Shown here: positions 4,867-5,992 of the stretch, in pieces | How the letters are laid out: each line of letters opens with the position of its first letter | How positions within the stretch are numbered: position 1 is the first letter of the stretch | From: RBG-16-66-20 sp038040245 | Lineage (GTDB): Bacteria > Pseudomonadota > Gammaproteobacteria > Burkholderiales > SG8-39 | Direction: 5' to 3' | Assembly: GCA_038040245.1 (NCBI GenBank) | Contig: JBBPIU010000154.1 | Coordinates: 1-5,992, forward strand | Length of the DNA stretch: 5,992 bases | The notes under the pieces: generated by a model | The model's input: the letters and a program-made list of their open reading frames with translations, nothing else | What the model was told of the DNA's origin: nothing | Database searches by the model: none | Position numbers and translations under genes: made by a program

Positions 4867-5992
4867 ATGGCCCAACCTCAAGCGCGTCGCACCGAACCTT
4901 CGGATCCCCAGTTGCTCGCGCTCAAGGTTCCGCCGCACTCGGTGGAAGCGGAGCAGTCGCTGCTGGGCGGGCTGCTGCTCGACAACCAGGCCTTCGACAA
5001 GATCGCCGACCTGGTCACGGCCGAGGATTTCTACCGGGACGACCACCGCCGCATCTACCGCCACCTCGCCAAGCTGATCGAGCATGGCAAGCCGGCGGAC
5101 GTGGTCACCATCGCGGAGTCGATCGAGGCGAGCGAAGACAAGGACCGCACCGGCGGCCCGGCCTACCTCGGCTCGCTGGCCCAGAACACCCCCAGCGCGC
5201 TCAACATCCGGCGCTATGCCGAGCTGGTGCGCGAACGCTCGGTGCAGCGCCGGCTGATCCAGGTCGCCACCGAGATCGCCGAATCCGCGCTCGCGCCGTC
5301 CGGCAAGGAAGTGGGCCAGCTGCTGGACGAGGCCGAATCGCGCATTCTCGAGGTGGGCGAGCGCGGGCAGCGCGGCACCAAGGGCTTCGAGTCGATCCAG
5401 CCGGTGCTGGCGCGCGTGTTCGAGCGCATCGACCACCTGTACCACCAGGAAAACAAGTCCGATGTCACGGGCCTGCCGACCGGCTTCGCCGATCTGGACG
5501 AAAAGACCGCCGGCCTGCAGCAGGGCGATCTGGTGATCGTCGCCGGCCGCCCTTCGATGGGCAAGACCGCGTTCGCGCTCAACATGGCCGAGCACGTCGC
5601 CGTCGGCAACGGCGTCCCGGTGGCGATCTTCAGCATGGAAATGGGCGCCACGCAGCTCGCCATGCGCCTGCTCGGTTCGATCGCGCGGGTGGACCAGCAC
5701 AAGATGCGCACCGGGCGCCTGAACGACGAGGAGTGGAGCAGGCTGTCCACCGCGATGGGCAAGCTGCATGACGCGCCGATCTTCATCGACGAGACCGCGG
5801 CGCTGAATTCGCTGGAGCTGCGCACACGCGCGCGGCGCATCCATCGCCAGTGCGGCAAGCTGGGCATGGTGATGGTGGACTACCTGCAGCTGATGTCGTC
5901 GGCGAACCAGCACCAAAATGAGAACCGCGCCACCGAGATTTCCGAGATCTCGCGCTCGCTCAAGGCGCTCGCCAAGGAACTGAGCGCGCCGG
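4867..5992 (+). CDS. dnaB: Replicative DNA helicase DnaB, 5' part (3' end outside window)
   Basis: DnaB is the hexameric 5'-to-3' helicase that unwinds DNA at the fork and recruits primase. The frame is open at the window end; 375 codons are visible of about 470 in E. coli. The N-terminal DnaB domain starts at VPPHSVEAEQSLLGGLLLDN (about residues 20-39). A linker follows, and then the RecA-like ATPase domain. Walker A is GRPSMGKT (227-234, K233). The catalytic-Glu motif is FSMEM (E258). Walker B is MVMVDYLQLM with D338. The C-terminal hexamer-interface and arginine-finger parts lie outside the window. The start is ATG 4867; an in-frame TTG at 4858 is possible. Neither has a clear Shine-Dalgarno, only GGG at 4855-4857. 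The P-loop region carries no intein. The gene lies 41 bases after rplI and could share its transcript. Confidence 0.97.
   Translation, partial: MAQPQARRTEPSDPQLLALKVPPHSVEAEQSLLGGLLLDNQAFDKIADLVTAEDFYRDDHRRIYRHLAKLIEHGKPADVVTIAESIEASEDKDRTGGPAYLGSLAQNTPSALNIRRYAELVRERSVQRRLIQVATEIAESALAPSGKEVGQLLDEAESRILEVGERGQRGTKGFESIQPVLARVFERIDHLYHQENKSDVTGLPTGFADLDEKTAGLQQGDLVIVAGRPSMGKTAFALNMAEHVAVGNGVPVAIFSMEMGATQLAMRLLGSIARVDQHKMRTGRLNDEEWSRLSTAMGKLHDAPIFIDETAALNSLELRTRARRIHRQCGKLGMVMVDYLQLMSSANQHQNENRATEISEISRSLKALAKELSAP

Noticed and set aside
5545..5568. Intein or insertion at the DnaB P-loop, a common intein site
   Set aside because: Walker A GRPSMGKT is uninterrupted and continues normally to Walker B.
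4762..5916. Long open frame of 384 codons on the - strand opposite rplI/dnaB
   Set aside because: It is antisense to clear dnaB coding sequence. Its His/Arg/Leu/Ala-rich product looks like GC-driven shadow coding, and it has no recognisable domain.
1..5992. CRISPR array, defence or toxin-antitoxin system
   Set aside because: There are no regularly spaced repeats, and every gene but one is a core translation, RNA-processing or replication gene.

Overview
The window reads as a conserved chromosomal segment of a high-GC betaproteobacterium. This rests on gene order (rnr-rlmB, then rpsF-priB-rpsR-rplI running straight into dnaB), on the presence of priB between rpsF and rpsR, and on the protein sequences. 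I cannot name the genus. All eight genes lie on the + strand. No stretch over 300 bases lacks a gene, and I see no tRNA, rRNA, CRISPR array, insertion sequence or phage gene.

Layout: 1-1185 is the 3' part of rnr (RNase R), overlapping by 4 bases with rlmB (1182-1943, 23S rRNA Gm2251 methyltransferase). Next comes a 127-base gap with a hairpin and a short direct repeat. It is followed by an unassigned lipoprotein gene (2071-3141) that is visibly lower in GC and uses TTA leucine codons. A 153-base gap (3142-3294) holds an inverted repeat, a good sigma70-type promoter, a 16-base perfect palindrome and a leader that can fold to hide the rpsF Shine-Dalgarno sequence. This gap starts the ribosomal operon rpsF (3295-3753), priB (3750-4061), rpsR (4063-4353) and rplI (4376-4825). 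dnaB begins at 4867 after a 41-base gap and runs off the window end.

How the genes work together: rnr and rlmB form an RNA-processing pair (exoribonuclease and rRNA methylation). The rpsF operon supplies S6, S18 and L9 and also the replication-restart protein PriB. dnaB follows with the replicative helicase that PriB-dependent restart reloads, so translation and replication parts sit side by side. The tight spacing (4-base overlaps, a 1-base gap, a 22-base gap) suggests translational coupling.

Most of the window is ordinary core genome. The best second-look items are the rpsF leader, a candidate for the known S6:S18 autoregulatory RNA; the lower-GC lipoprotein islet with slippage-prone GGT and G7 tracts in its linker; and terminal oddities of the core proteins: an Ala-rich S6 tail, a basic S18 N-terminus and an RNase R without a basic tail. 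I found no convincing new multi-gene system.
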